From assembly GCA_035299585.1 (NCBI GenBank), contig DATGWF010000101.1, positions 1 through 15,471 of the forward strand: a stretch of DNA of 15,471 nt. The letters run 5' to 3'. The notes under the pieces were generated by a model, which was given only the letters and a program-made list of their open reading frames with translations, ran no database searches and was not told the DNA's origin. The position numbers and the translations under genes are program-made. Below are positions 7,361 through 13,253 of this stretch, one piece after another; position 1 is the first letter of the stretch; every line of letters starts with the position of its first letter. Origin of the DNA: DATGWF01 sp035299585 (lineage in GTDB: Bacteria; Actinomycetota; Actinomycetes; Actinomycetales; Microbacteriaceae).

Positions 7361-8644
7361 GTGACCGACGCAGACGCGGCGATTTTGAATGTTGGTGGCC
7401 AGCGTGCCGAGCTTCCGGTCGTTACCGGAACGGACGGTGCTTCGGCCATTGATCTGTCCACTCTGCAGCGCCAGACCGGTCATAACGCCCTCGACTACGG
7501 CTTCGTCAACACGGCCGCTACCCGGTCGTCGATTACGTATATCGATGGCACTGAGGGCATCCTGCGATACCGCGGGTACCCGATTGAAGAGGTGGCCAAG
7601 AATTCCACCTACCTCGAGGTTGCTTGGCTCCTGATTTACGGCGAGATTCCGACCGCCGACCAGCTCGCTGATTTCGATGAGAAGATTCGTCGTCACACCC
7701 TCATTCACGAGGATCTCAAGCACTTCTTCTCGGCCCTGCCGCACACGGCCCACCCGATGTCGGTGCTCTCGAGTGCGGTCTCGGCGATGTCGACCTACTA
7801 CGAGGACTCTTCCGACCCGCACAATCCCGAGCACGTCGAGCTCACGACGCTGCGTTTGCTGGCGAAGCTGCCGGTTCTCGCCGCATACGCACACAAGAAG
7901 AGCGTCGGTCACGCGTTCCTCTACCCGGACAACACGCTGAGCTTTGTTGACAACTTCCTCAAGCTCAACTTCGGCGTCAACTCGGAACCCTACGACGTCA
8001 ACCCGGTGCTCTCGCGCGCACTCGACCGCCTGCTCATCCTGCACGAGGACCACGAGCAGAACGCTTCGACCTCGACCGTGCGTCTGGTTGGCTCGACCGG
8101 AGCGAACCTGTACGCCTCCGTTTCGGCCGGAATCAATGCCCTGTACGGCCCGCTGCACGGTGGCGCGAATGAAGCCGTGCTCACCATGCTCGCCCAGATT
8201 CGTGACTCCGGTGAGAGCGTCCAGCGCTTCGTCGAGCGGGTCAAGAACAAGGAAGACGGCGTGAAGCTCATGGGCTTTGGCCACCGGGTCTACAAGAACT
8301 ACGACCCGCGCGCGAAGCTCGTCAAGGAAAGCGCCGACTCGGTCCTCGCGGAGCTCGGCGTACAAGACCCGTTGCTCGACCTCGCCAAGGAGCTCGAACA
8401 CATCGCCCTCGAGGACGACTACTTCAAGGAACGTCGCCTCTACCCGAACGTCGACTTCTACACCGGCGTCATTTACAAGGCGATGGGCTTCCCGACCCGC
8501 ATGTTCACCGTGTTGTTCGCGATCGGTCGACTTCCGGGGTGGATCGCACACTGGCGCGAAATGAACGCTGACCCGGCCACCAAGATTGGTCGCCCGCAGC
8601 AGGTGTACACCGGAGCGCCGCTCCGGCACTGGCCGAACCGTTAG
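7361..8644 (+). CDS. gltA: Citrate synthase (type II, hexameric family)
   Basis: 427 residues, the usual length of the bacterial GltA family. It condenses acetyl-CoA with oxaloacetate to give citrate, the entry step of the TCA cycle, in the cytosol. Signature blocks are intact: LHEDHEQNASTSTVRLVGST (His228 and His231), GPLHGGANEAV with His266 (equivalent to catalytic His264 of the E. coli enzyme), GFGHRVYKNYDPRA with His308 (oxaloacetate-binding) and PNVDFYTGVIY with Asp365 (catalytic). This distinguishes it from methylcitrate synthase-type paralogues, which are usually shorter, although promiscuity cannot be excluded. The GTG start has GGAGG in front and gives MTDADAAILNVGG. Its TAG (8642-8644) overlaps the stop codon of convergent dapD. 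Genomic setting: it lies between dapC plus the three surface genes and dapD/dapE. Confidence 0.96.
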   Translation: MTDADAAILNVGGQRAELPVVTGTDGASAIDLSTLQRQTGHNALDYGFVNTAATRSSITYIDGTEGILRYRGYPIEEVAKNSTYLEVAWLLIYGEIPTADQLADFDEKIRRHTLIHEDLKHFFSALPHTAHPMSVLSSAVSAMSTYYEDSSDPHNPEHVELTTLRLLAKLPVLAAYAHKKSVGHAFLYPDNTLSFVDNFLKLNFGVNSEPYDVNPVLSRALDRLLILHEDHEQNASTSTVRLVGSTGANLYASVSAGINALYGPLHGGANEAVLTMLAQIRDSGESVQRFVERVKNKEDGVKLMGFGHRVYKNYDPRAKLVKESADSVLAELGVQDPLLDLAKELEHIALEDDYFKERRLYPNVDFYTGVIYKAMGFPTRMFTVLFAIGRLPGWIAHWREMNADPATKIGRPQQVYTGAPLRHWPNR

Positions 8645-9567
8645 GCGTGTAGCGCGCTATTGAGCGTGACGCCCTTCCCGCTCCGGGAGAGCGCCTCGAT
8701 GGCTCCCGTGAGCGAGTTTCGGCGGAAGAGTAGGTTCGGCTGTCCAGACAGCTCGATGGCCTTTGCGGTTGGGTGATTGCCCGCCGCCGTCAGGCCAGCG
8801 TCGGCGAGAACAACCTTGCTGCCCGCCGTCAGGTACAGACCGGCCTCGACGATGCAGTCGTCGCCGATGGAGATACCGATGCCCGAGTTTGCGCCGAGCA
8901 GCGACCGCTCACCGATACGAACGCGTTCGGTCCCGCCGCCCGACAGGGTCCCCATGATGGATGCGCCGCCTCCCACGTCGGAGCCGTCACCAACGACCAC
9001 ACCCTGGGAGATGCGTCCTTCAACCATAGACGCGCCGAGTGTGCCCGCATTGAAGTTCACGAAGCCCTCGTGCATGACGGTCGTTCCGGGTGCGAGATGC
9101 GCACCGAGTCGCACGCGGGACGCATCAGCAATTCGCACCCGTTCGGGAATGACGTAGTCGAGCAGTCTCGGAAACTTGTCGAGACTGACGATTGACACCC
9201 CGGCAGCCTGCAGCTGCCCGCGCGCGGCCGCTGCCCGCTCCGGGGCCATCGGGCCATGGGTGGTCCACGCCACGTTGGGCAGCAGGCCAAAAATACCCTC
9301 GAGGGACACGGTGTTCGGTTGCACGAGGCAGGTCGAGAGAGCGTGCAGACGCAAGTAGGCATCGGGGGTAGAGGCCGGGGTCGAATCGAGATTGATTGCG
9401 ACCGTCACGGGCTCGCCCGTGACGCCGCGAAGGTCGTCAACGAACGGCTCGAACGGATTCTCAGATCCGTCCGGCTCACCCCACTGGATGCGTTCGAAGC
9501 GTGCGTCGAGAACTGTGTCTTCCGCAATTGTCGCAATGCCGTGGGCCCAAATCGTGCGCGTTGCCAT
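8641..9567 (-). CDS. dapD: 2,3,4,5-tetrahydropyridine-2,6-dicarboxylate N-succinyltransferase
   Basis: 308 residues, close to the actinobacterial DapD length (M. tuberculosis Rv1201c, about 317). It transfers succinyl from succinyl-CoA to tetrahydrodipicolinate, committing it to the succinylase branch of diaminopimelate and lysine synthesis. The N-terminus MATRTIWAHGIATI and an alpha/beta domain precede a left-handed beta-helix (about 140-270) with hexapeptide-like turns: LGAHLAPGTTV, GFVNFNAGTLGASMVEGRIS, GVVVGDGSDVGGGASIMG and IGERSLLGANSGIGISIGDDC. Glu183 in MVEGRIS corresponds, from memory of the mycobacterial structure, to the catalytic acid. The C-terminus is SLTGAIEALSRSGKGV. The ATG at 9567 is chosen because TACGCT lies exactly six bases upstream and the protein then starts as family members do. 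The frame stays open far upstream antisense to dapE, which is not coding. The TAA at 8641-8643 overlaps the gltA stop. Confidence 0.96.
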   Translation of the reverse strand: MATRTIWAHGIATIAEDTVLDARFERIQWGEPDGSENPFEPFVDDLRGVTGEPVTVAINLDSTPASTPDAYLRLHALSTCLVQPNTVSLEGIFGLLPNVAWTTHGPMAPERAAAARGQLQAAGVSIVSLDKFPRLLDYVIPERVRIADASRVRLGAHLAPGTTVMHEGFVNFNAGTLGASMVEGRISQGVVVGDGSDVGGGASIMGTLSGGGTERVRIGERSLLGANSGIGISIGDDCIVEAGLYLTAGSKVVLADAGLTAAGNHPTAKAIELSGQPNLLFRRNSLTGAIEALSRSGKGVTLNSALHA

Positions 9568-9573
9568 GCCACC

Positions 9574-9579
9574 AGCGTA
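9574..9579 (-). promoter_or_regulatory. -10 element TACGCT, leaderless promoter of dapD
   Basis: Read on the minus strand, TACGCT is followed by six bases (ggtggc) and the ATG of dapD. It abuts the inverted repeat 9580-9598 on its upstream side. No Shine-Dalgarno sequence of normal strength is seen, although ggtgg is close to the start. Confidence 0.55.
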
Positions 9580-9598
9580 CGCCCCGGTCGAAGGGGCG
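9580..9598. promoter_or_regulatory. Inverted repeat CGCCCC-N7-GGGGCG between dapD and dapE
   Basis: A perfect 6-bp inverted repeat (9580-9585 and 9593-9598) with a 7-base spacer (ggtcgaa). It sits in the 51-base gap between the divergent starts, touching the dapD -10 and 8 bases from the dapE -10, over the expected -35 regions of both promoters. It could be a shared operator. No regulator can be named from the site. Confidence 0.4.
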
Positions 9599-9606
9599 CT
9601 CGTCGA

Positions 9607-9612
9607 TAGACT
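9607..9612 (+). promoter_or_regulatory. -10 element TAGACT, leaderless promoter of dapE
   Basis: TAGACT is followed by six bases (gggtgg) and the GTG at 9619. The predicted start of transcription is 51-52 bases from that of dapD on the other strand, so the two promoters share one short control region. Confidence 0.6.
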
Positions 9613-9618
9613 GGGTGG

Positions 9619-10677
9619 GTGACTTCGCTCGACCTTCGCTCCGGATCGGTTGAGCTCACTCGCGCGCTGTGCGACATCGAATCCGTTTCGGGCGCCGAGG
9701 GACCCCTCGCCGATGCCATCGAAGCTGCCCTGCGCCCGTTGTCGCACCTCCAGGTCATTCGCGACGGCAACACGCTCATCGCCCGCACTCAGCTCGGTCG
9801 CCCGCAACGCATCATCATCGCCGGCCACATCGATACCGTTCCAATCAACGACAACCTGCCCACCCGGGAGGTCGAGGGAGAAGTCTGGGGTCGGGGAACC
9901 GTTGACATGAAGGCGGGCGTCGCGGTGCAACTCACGCTTGCCGCCGAACTCACCGAGCCCCGATTCGACCTCACCTGGGTCTGGTATGACAACGAAGAAG
10001 TTGCGAGCGACCTGAATGGGCTCGGTCGCGTCGCGCGAACCCGACCCGAACTCCTGTCCGCCGACTTCGGCATCCTCGGTGAGCCGAGTAACGGCATCAT
10101 CGAGGGCGGGTGCAACGGCACCATTCGTGTCGAGCTTCGCACCCGCGGCACGCGAGCGCACAGCGCGCGAGCATGGATGGGGCACAACGCGATTCACGAC
10201 CTGCACAGTGTGCTCGCACGGCTGGCCGCATTCGAATCTGCGACCGTGCGCGTTGATGGCCTCGACTACCGTGAGGGGCTGAATGCCGTGCGCATTCGCG
10301 GCGGTGTCGCCGGCAACGTCATCCCTGACGAGGCAGTCGTCGAGGTCAACTACCGATTTGCGCCGAACCGTCGCGCGAGCGATGCGGTTTCCGAGCTTCG
10401 CGCACTGTTCCCCGAGGTCGAACTTGACGTCGTGGACGCGTCTGAGGGAGCCCGCCCCGGACTCGATGCCCCTCTCGCCGTCGATCTCATCACCGCCGTC
10501 GGAGTGCCGGCCAGGGCCAAGTACGGCTGGACCGATGTCGCTCGGCTCAGCAGCCTCGGCATTCCCGCCGTCAATTTTGGACCCGGGAATCCCTCGCTCG
10601 CGCACGCAGACGATGAACGCGTCAGTATCGCTCAGATTCGCTCCACGGAAGAGGCGCTGCGAACGTGGTTGAGCTAG
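9619..10677 (+). CDS. dapE: Succinyl-diaminopimelate desuccinylase
   Basis: 352 residues; M20 metallopeptidase family. It hydrolyses N-succinyl-LL-diaminopimelate to LL-diaminopimelate and succinate using two zinc ions, downstream of DapD and DapC. Metal and catalytic positions are all present: GHIDTVP (His70, with Asp72 supporting), GRGTVDMKAG (Asp96, bridging), DNEEV (catalytic Glu126 and metal ligand Glu127), GILGEPSNG (Glu155) and NPSLAHADDE (His329). The central block, about residues 170-290, is the dimerisation lid domain (for example RGTRAHSARAWMGHNA). The form without a long N-terminal extension is typical of actinobacterial DapE. The GTG at 9619 is chosen for the -10 six bases before it. 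The 3' end overlaps the next gene, so the two are probably co-transcribed. Confidence 0.95.
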   Translation: MTSLDLRSGSVELTRALCDIESVSGAEGPLADAIEAALRPLSHLQVIRDGNTLIARTQLGRPQRIIIAGHIDTVPINDNLPTREVEGEVWGRGTVDMKAGVAVQLTLAAELTEPRFDLTWVWYDNEEVASDLNGLGRVARTRPELLSADFGILGEPSNGIIEGGCNGTIRVELRTRGTRAHSARAWMGHNAIHDLHSVLARLAAFESATVRVDGLDYREGLNAVRIRGGVAGNVIPDEAVVEVNYRFAPNRRASDAVSELRALFPEVELDVVDASEGARPGLDAPLAVDLITAVGVPARAKYGWTDVARLSSLGIPAVNFGPGNPSLAHADDERVSIAQIRSTEEALRTWLS

Positions 10678-11858
10678 CACGCCGAATCGGGGGACTCGTG
10701 CGTGGCTCATGGCTGCTGCGCGTCACGCTCGTCTTCCTGGCCAGTCGAGTGGCCAGCATGAGCATCATGCTCGTGTTCGCGAACCTCCAGGGACCGTCGA
10801 GCTATGGTGCCGCACAGCCGGATTATGTGACCTTCGCGAACTTCTGGGACGCGCGCTGGTACGCCTACATCGCATCCGCGGGATATCCCAGCACCCTCCC
10901 GATGGACGCGGGCGGTCACGTGGTCCAAAACGCCTGGGCGTTTCTGCCGATGTATCCGCTCGTCGTCGGTGGGCTCGCGGCACTCACCGGCATCCACTGG
11001 GCGGGCGTCGCCGTGCTCGTCTCGCTCGTGTTTGGCTGGGCGTTTCTCGTCCTCGCCTATCGACTGTTCCGCACCCGGCTCAGCGACGGTGAATCACTCT
11101 GGTCGGTGGCGTTCATCGCGTGTGCACCCGCCTCGCCGGTGCTCGGCGTCGGATATGCCGAGTCGATGTTCCTCTTTCTGCTCGCCCTCACCCTCTGGCT
11201 GCTCATCCAACGCCGATACGGTCTTGTCGCGGTTGTGGTCGTCATCATGGCATTTACGCGTCCAGGCTCGCTCGCCCTCGCCCTCGCCCTCGGCCTTCTG
11301 TGGGTATGGCGGTGGTGGCGAAGGCACTCGGAGCCGTTCGTGGCGCGGGAGCGATTCGGTTTGGCCGCTGTGTCGGCGTGGTCGGCGCTCTGGGGCTTCG
11401 CTTGGCCCGCAATTGCGGGGGTTGTCACTGGCCGATGGGACGCATACCTGCAAACCGAATTGTCGTGGCGGGCACCGTACATCGGCTGGCAGGAACTCGC
11501 GCCGGGAACCGCGTGGTTCCAGTCGGCGCACTGGTGGTTCGGGCCCATTTGGACCTTTGTCCTCCCGCTCGCGGTGATTTTTGCGTTCATCGGGCTCGTC
11601 GCGCTCCCCGAAGCGCGACGGCTTGGACCGGTCCTGATGGCGTGGCCGATTGCGTACCTCACCTACCTGTTCCTGGTGTTCTTCCCGCAATCAAGCACGT
11701 TCCGAATTCTCGCCCCAATGTTTCCGTTGGCGGGGATTGCGGGCCAGGTGCGATCCCGGGCGGCGAAGTGGAGCATGCTGCTGGCGAGCATTGCCGGCCA
11801 GGTGTGGTGGGTCTGGGCGACCTGGATTGTGCTCGGTTCTGACTGGACGCCACCGTGA
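10665..11858 (+). CDS. Polytopic PIG-V-like mannosyltransferase (predicted)
   Basis: 397 residues with about nine or ten hydrophobic helices. Motifs recall the GT-C membrane glycosyltransferases of the PIG-V type: FWDARWYAYIASAGYP (Asp62 in the first outer loop after helix 1, the usual place of the catalytic acid in GT-C enzymes), NAWAFLPMYPL (about 89-99), GYAESMFLFLL and FTRPGSLALALALG. Such enzymes use a polyprenyl-phosphate sugar donor, in actinobacteria usually polyprenyl-phosphomannose, and act on the outer face of the membrane. Acceptor unknown. The chosen GTG overlaps the dapE end by 13 bases and has GAGG at 10651-10654 in front. A second in-frame GTG at 10698 (MRGSWLLRVT) would avoid the overlap and is a real alternative. 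Coupling to dapE suggests a cell-envelope role, an inference. Confidence 0.78.
   Translation: MVELARRIGGLVRGSWLLRVTLVFLASRVASMSIMLVFANLQGPSSYGAAQPDYVTFANFWDARWYAYIASAGYPSTLPMDAGGHVVQNAWAFLPMYPLVVGGLAALTGIHWAGVAVLVSLVFGWAFLVLAYRLFRTRLSDGESLWSVAFIACAPASPVLGVGYAESMFLFLLALTLWLLIQRRYGLVAVVVVIMAFTRPGSLALALALGLLWVWRWWRRHSEPFVARERFGLAAVSAWSALWGFAWPAIAGVVTGRWDAYLQTELSWRAPYIGWQELAPGTAWFQSAHWWFGPIWTFVLPLAVIFAFIGLVALPEARRLGPVLMAWPIAYLTYLFLVFFPQSSTFRILAPMFPLAGIAGQVRSRAAKWSMLLASIAGQVWWVWATWIVLGSDWTPP
11275..11292 (+). repeat. Three tandem CCCTCG hexamers inside the membrane transferase gene
   Basis: The direct hexamer repeat, flanked by partial copies, encodes alternating Leu-Ala in a membrane helix (SLALALALG). 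Gain or loss of a unit would keep the frame. It is probably only a by-product of GC-rich Leu/Ala coding. Confidence 0.5.
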
Positions 11859-11886
11859 ACGATTTCGGCTCGCGCCCGTGGTGCGG

Positions 11887-11892
11887 GATAAT
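11887..11892 (+). promoter_or_regulatory. Possible -10 GATAAT of the DUF3117 gene
   Basis: GATAAT is close to TATAAT and lies in the 62-base gap after the membrane transferase gene. TTTCGG at 11863-11868 is a weak -35 at 18 bases. The start of transcription would be near 11899, leaving a short leader that carries AAAGGGGA (11908-11915), the ribosome-binding site of the ATG at 11921. Confidence 0.45.
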
Positions 11893-11920
11893 GGTGAGAG
11901 TTGTTTGAAAGGGGAACACC

Positions 11921-12091
11921 ATGGCGGCTATGAAGCCACGAACTGGCGATGGGCCAATGGAAGCGGTCAAGGAAGGTCGACTCATCATCGTCCGAGTGCC
12001 GCTCGAGGGGGGTGGCCGCCTGGTCGTCTCGGTGAATGATGCCGAGGCCAAGGAACTGCACGACGTGCTCGCAGCCGTCGTCAACGGCTAA
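11921..12091 (+). CDS. DUF3117 family small protein
   Basis: 56 residues: MAAMKPRTGDGPMEAVKEGR, then a beta-rich half (LIIVRVPLEGGGRLVVSV) and a helix (NDAEAKELHDVLAAVVNG). The sequence is characteristic of the DUF3117 family, small, very conserved proteins of Actinobacteria. The mycobacterial member is Rv1211, reported as calmodulin-like, as I recall. No EF-hand loop is visible here, so I do not transfer that function. The ATG is supported by AAGGGG seven bases upstream and by the family's usual MAAMKPRTGDGP start. It is a single-gene unit by appearance: own possible -10, followed 15 bases later by a strong hairpin. Synteny with dapE upstream and the O-methyltransferase downstream agrees with the family. 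Confidence 0.92.
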   Translation: MAAMKPRTGDGPMEAVKEGRLIIVRVPLEGGGRLVVSVNDAEAKELHDVLAAVVNG

Positions 12092-12106
12092 TCTCCACGT
12101 ATTCGT

Positions 12107-12138
12107 AGCTCACGCGTCGCTCAAGCGGCGCGTGAGCT
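12107..12138 (+). terminator. Strong hairpin terminator between DUF3117 gene and convergent methyltransferase
   Basis: A 14-bp stem (12107-12120 with 12125-12138) closed by a TCAA loop pairs at every position, with one G-U wobble (12117 with 12128). It is followed on the plus strand by gtttct, a modest T-tract. It lies between two convergent genes. On the minus strand no T-run follows, so it is a better terminator for the DUF3117 transcript than for the methyltransferase. Confidence 0.78.
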
Positions 12139-12151
12139 GTTTCTGCCCGCC

Positions 12152-12775
12152 TTAGGCGAGCTTGACGATTTGCAACAGCCCGCCGCCCGCGGGTGAGACG
12201 GCGGTGACGACCGCCGACGATGCCTCCAGTTCAGCGACGAGCGCGCGCATGGTGGTGGCGGTCTCGCTTCGGTCGGCGGGGTTTGCGGTGCCCTGGAGGG
12301 CGCGATGCACCAACACCAGACCGCCGGGGGTGGTCAGCCGGAGTCCGTGCTCGACGTATTCGAGGGCATTCTCGGCGTCCGCGTCCACGAGCACGACGTC
12401 GTAGGCGGACTCGTTCATGCGAGGCAACACCTCTGAGGCGCGACCATTGATGAAGCGCACTCGGGTGGGCGCGATGCCGGCCTCAGCAAAGGCGTTCCGC
12501 GCTGCGGCCTGGTGCTCCGGCTCGAGGTCAATCGTGGTGAGGTGGCTGTCGGCACCTCCGGCGAGAAGGGCCAAACCCGATACGCCCGTTCCCGTCCCGA
12601 TTTCGATGATGGCCTTCGCTCGGCGAGCGGCCACCAACAGGGTCAGTTGCGCGGCAATCGCTGGGGAGACCGGTTCGAGACCGTGCTCTGCTGCTGCCGT
12701 TCGGGCGCTCGTGCTTGCCGGTGTCAGCTCGACGCTCTCGTCGACAAACTTCCAGTTGCGATCGTGGTCAGACAC
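12152..12775 (-). CDS. SAM-dependent O-methyltransferase (Rv1220c-like)
   Basis: 207 residues; Rossmann-fold methyltransferase of the catechol-OMT-like family. Visible parts: N-terminal helical segment (SVELTPASTSARTAAAEHGL), SAM motif I IIEIGTGTGVSGL (Glu58, Gly60-Gly64), acidic residue after strand 2 (TTIDLEPEHQ, Asp83) and DVVLVDADAENALEYVEHGL with Asp131 and Asp133, followed by TTPGGLVLVH. Classical metal-dependent members have DADKxNY after the strand-4 Asp; here it is DADAEN, so the usual Lys is missing and metal use or substrate may differ. Substrate unknown. The GTG start has GAGGAGG (12786-12780, minus) four bases upstream, so this mRNA is led. In mycobacteria the homologue lies at the same place relative to DUF3117 and tatB, as I recall. 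Confidence 0.88.
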   Translation of the reverse strand: MSDHDRNWKFVDESVELTPASTSARTAAAEHGLEPVSPAIAAQLTLLVAARRAKAIIEIGTGTGVSGLALLAGGADSHLTTIDLEPEHQAAARNAFAEAGIAPTRVRFINGRASEVLPRMNESAYDVVLVDADAENALEYVEHGLRLTTPGGLVLVHRALQGTANPADRSETATTMRALVAELEASSAVVTAVSPAGGGLLQIVKLA

Positions 12776-12802
12776 TCTGCCTCCTCAGCGGGTACCGGCG
12801 CT

Positions 12803-12808
12803 AGCTTA
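12803..12808 (-). promoter_or_regulatory. Possible -10 TAAGCT of the O-methyltransferase gene
   Basis: On the minus strand TAAGCT fits TANNNT and would start transcription about 20 bases before the GTG at 12775, leaving room for the GAGGAGG ribosome-binding site. It lies in the 85-base divergent gap shared with tatB. Confidence 0.4.
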
Positions 12809-12848
12809 CGGCCCGCGCGCCCGGGATGGGGAGAGCCTCGCCGCGGCG

Positions 12849-12854
12849 TAGGCT
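12849..12854 (+). promoter_or_regulatory. -10 element TAGGCT, leaderless promoter of tatB
   Basis: TAGGCT is followed by six bases (ggagct) and the GTG at 12861, the same layout as dapE and the three surface genes. The intervening GGAG lies too close to the GTG to be a good ribosome-binding site. Confidence 0.55.
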
Positions 12855-12860
12855 GGAGCT

Positions 12861-13202
12861 GTGTTCGGATTGACCTTCGAGAAACTCCTCGTCATTGGAG
12901 TCATCGCGGCATTCATCATCGGGCCGGAGCGACTCCCAGGGGCGGCACGACGCCTCGGTACCCTCATCCGCCAGGTGCGCGGCTTCGCGCAGGGAGCGAG
13001 CGCCCGCGTGCGTGAAGAGATGGGCCCGGACTTCGATGAGGTCGACTGGAAGCGACTCGATCCGCGCCAATTCGATCCCCGCACGATTGTTCGTGATGTC
13101 CTGCAGGATGATGCGACGAACGCGGCCGGGCCGACCCGCACACCACGGTCAACGCCGCTCGAGCGTGGGGCCGTGGCTCCATTCGATCCCGACGCCACCT
13201 GA
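12861..13202 (+). CDS. tatB: Sec-independent (twin-arginine) translocase protein TatB
   Basis: 113 residues. It works with TatC as the receptor for twin-arginine signal peptides, letting folded proteins cross the cytoplasmic membrane. MFGLTFEKLLVIGVIAAFII is the single N-terminal membrane helix, with Glu7 at the conserved polar TatB position. GPERLP (21-26) is the hinge that opens the amphipathic helix (AARRLGTLIRQVRGFAQGAS). The remainder is an acidic then Pro/Thr-rich variable tail. The short N-terminus and Glu7 favour TatB over TatA. The GTG start is supported by the -10 six bases upstream. tatA and tatC are not in the window. In mycobacteria sigE, rseA and htrA lie between the methyltransferase gene and tatB (from memory); here the two are divergent neighbours with none between them. 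Confidence 0.92.
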   Translation: MFGLTFEKLLVIGVIAAFIIGPERLPGAARRLGTLIRQVRGFAQGASARVREEMGPDFDEVDWKRLDPRQFDPRTIVRDVLQDDATNAAGPTRTPRSTPLERGAVAPFDPDAT

Positions 13203-13211
13203 GGCATGTTC

Positions 13212-13225
13212 GCGCGGTGCCGCGC
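13212..13225. terminator. Small GC hairpin between convergent tatB and dehydrogenase genes
   Basis: GCGCG (13212-13216), loop ggtgc-like tetraloop, CGCGC (13221-13225). Only five base pairs and no T-run, so intrinsic termination is doubtful. It is the only self-complementary element in the 51-base convergent gap. Confidence 0.25.
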
Positions 13226-13253
13226 TCAGAGGCTCGGTGCGGAGTGTCTGGGC

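Noticed and set aside
6965..8629. 554-residue open frame on the minus strand opposite gltA
   Set aside because: It is antisense to a citrate synthase with all catalytic motifs, has no recognisable domain and is the usual GC-rich shadow frame.
9568..10710. Upstream extension of the dapD frame, antisense to dapE
   Set aside because: The family start (MATRTIW) and the -10 six bases before it place the start at 9567. The extension has no DapD-like sequence and lies opposite dapE.
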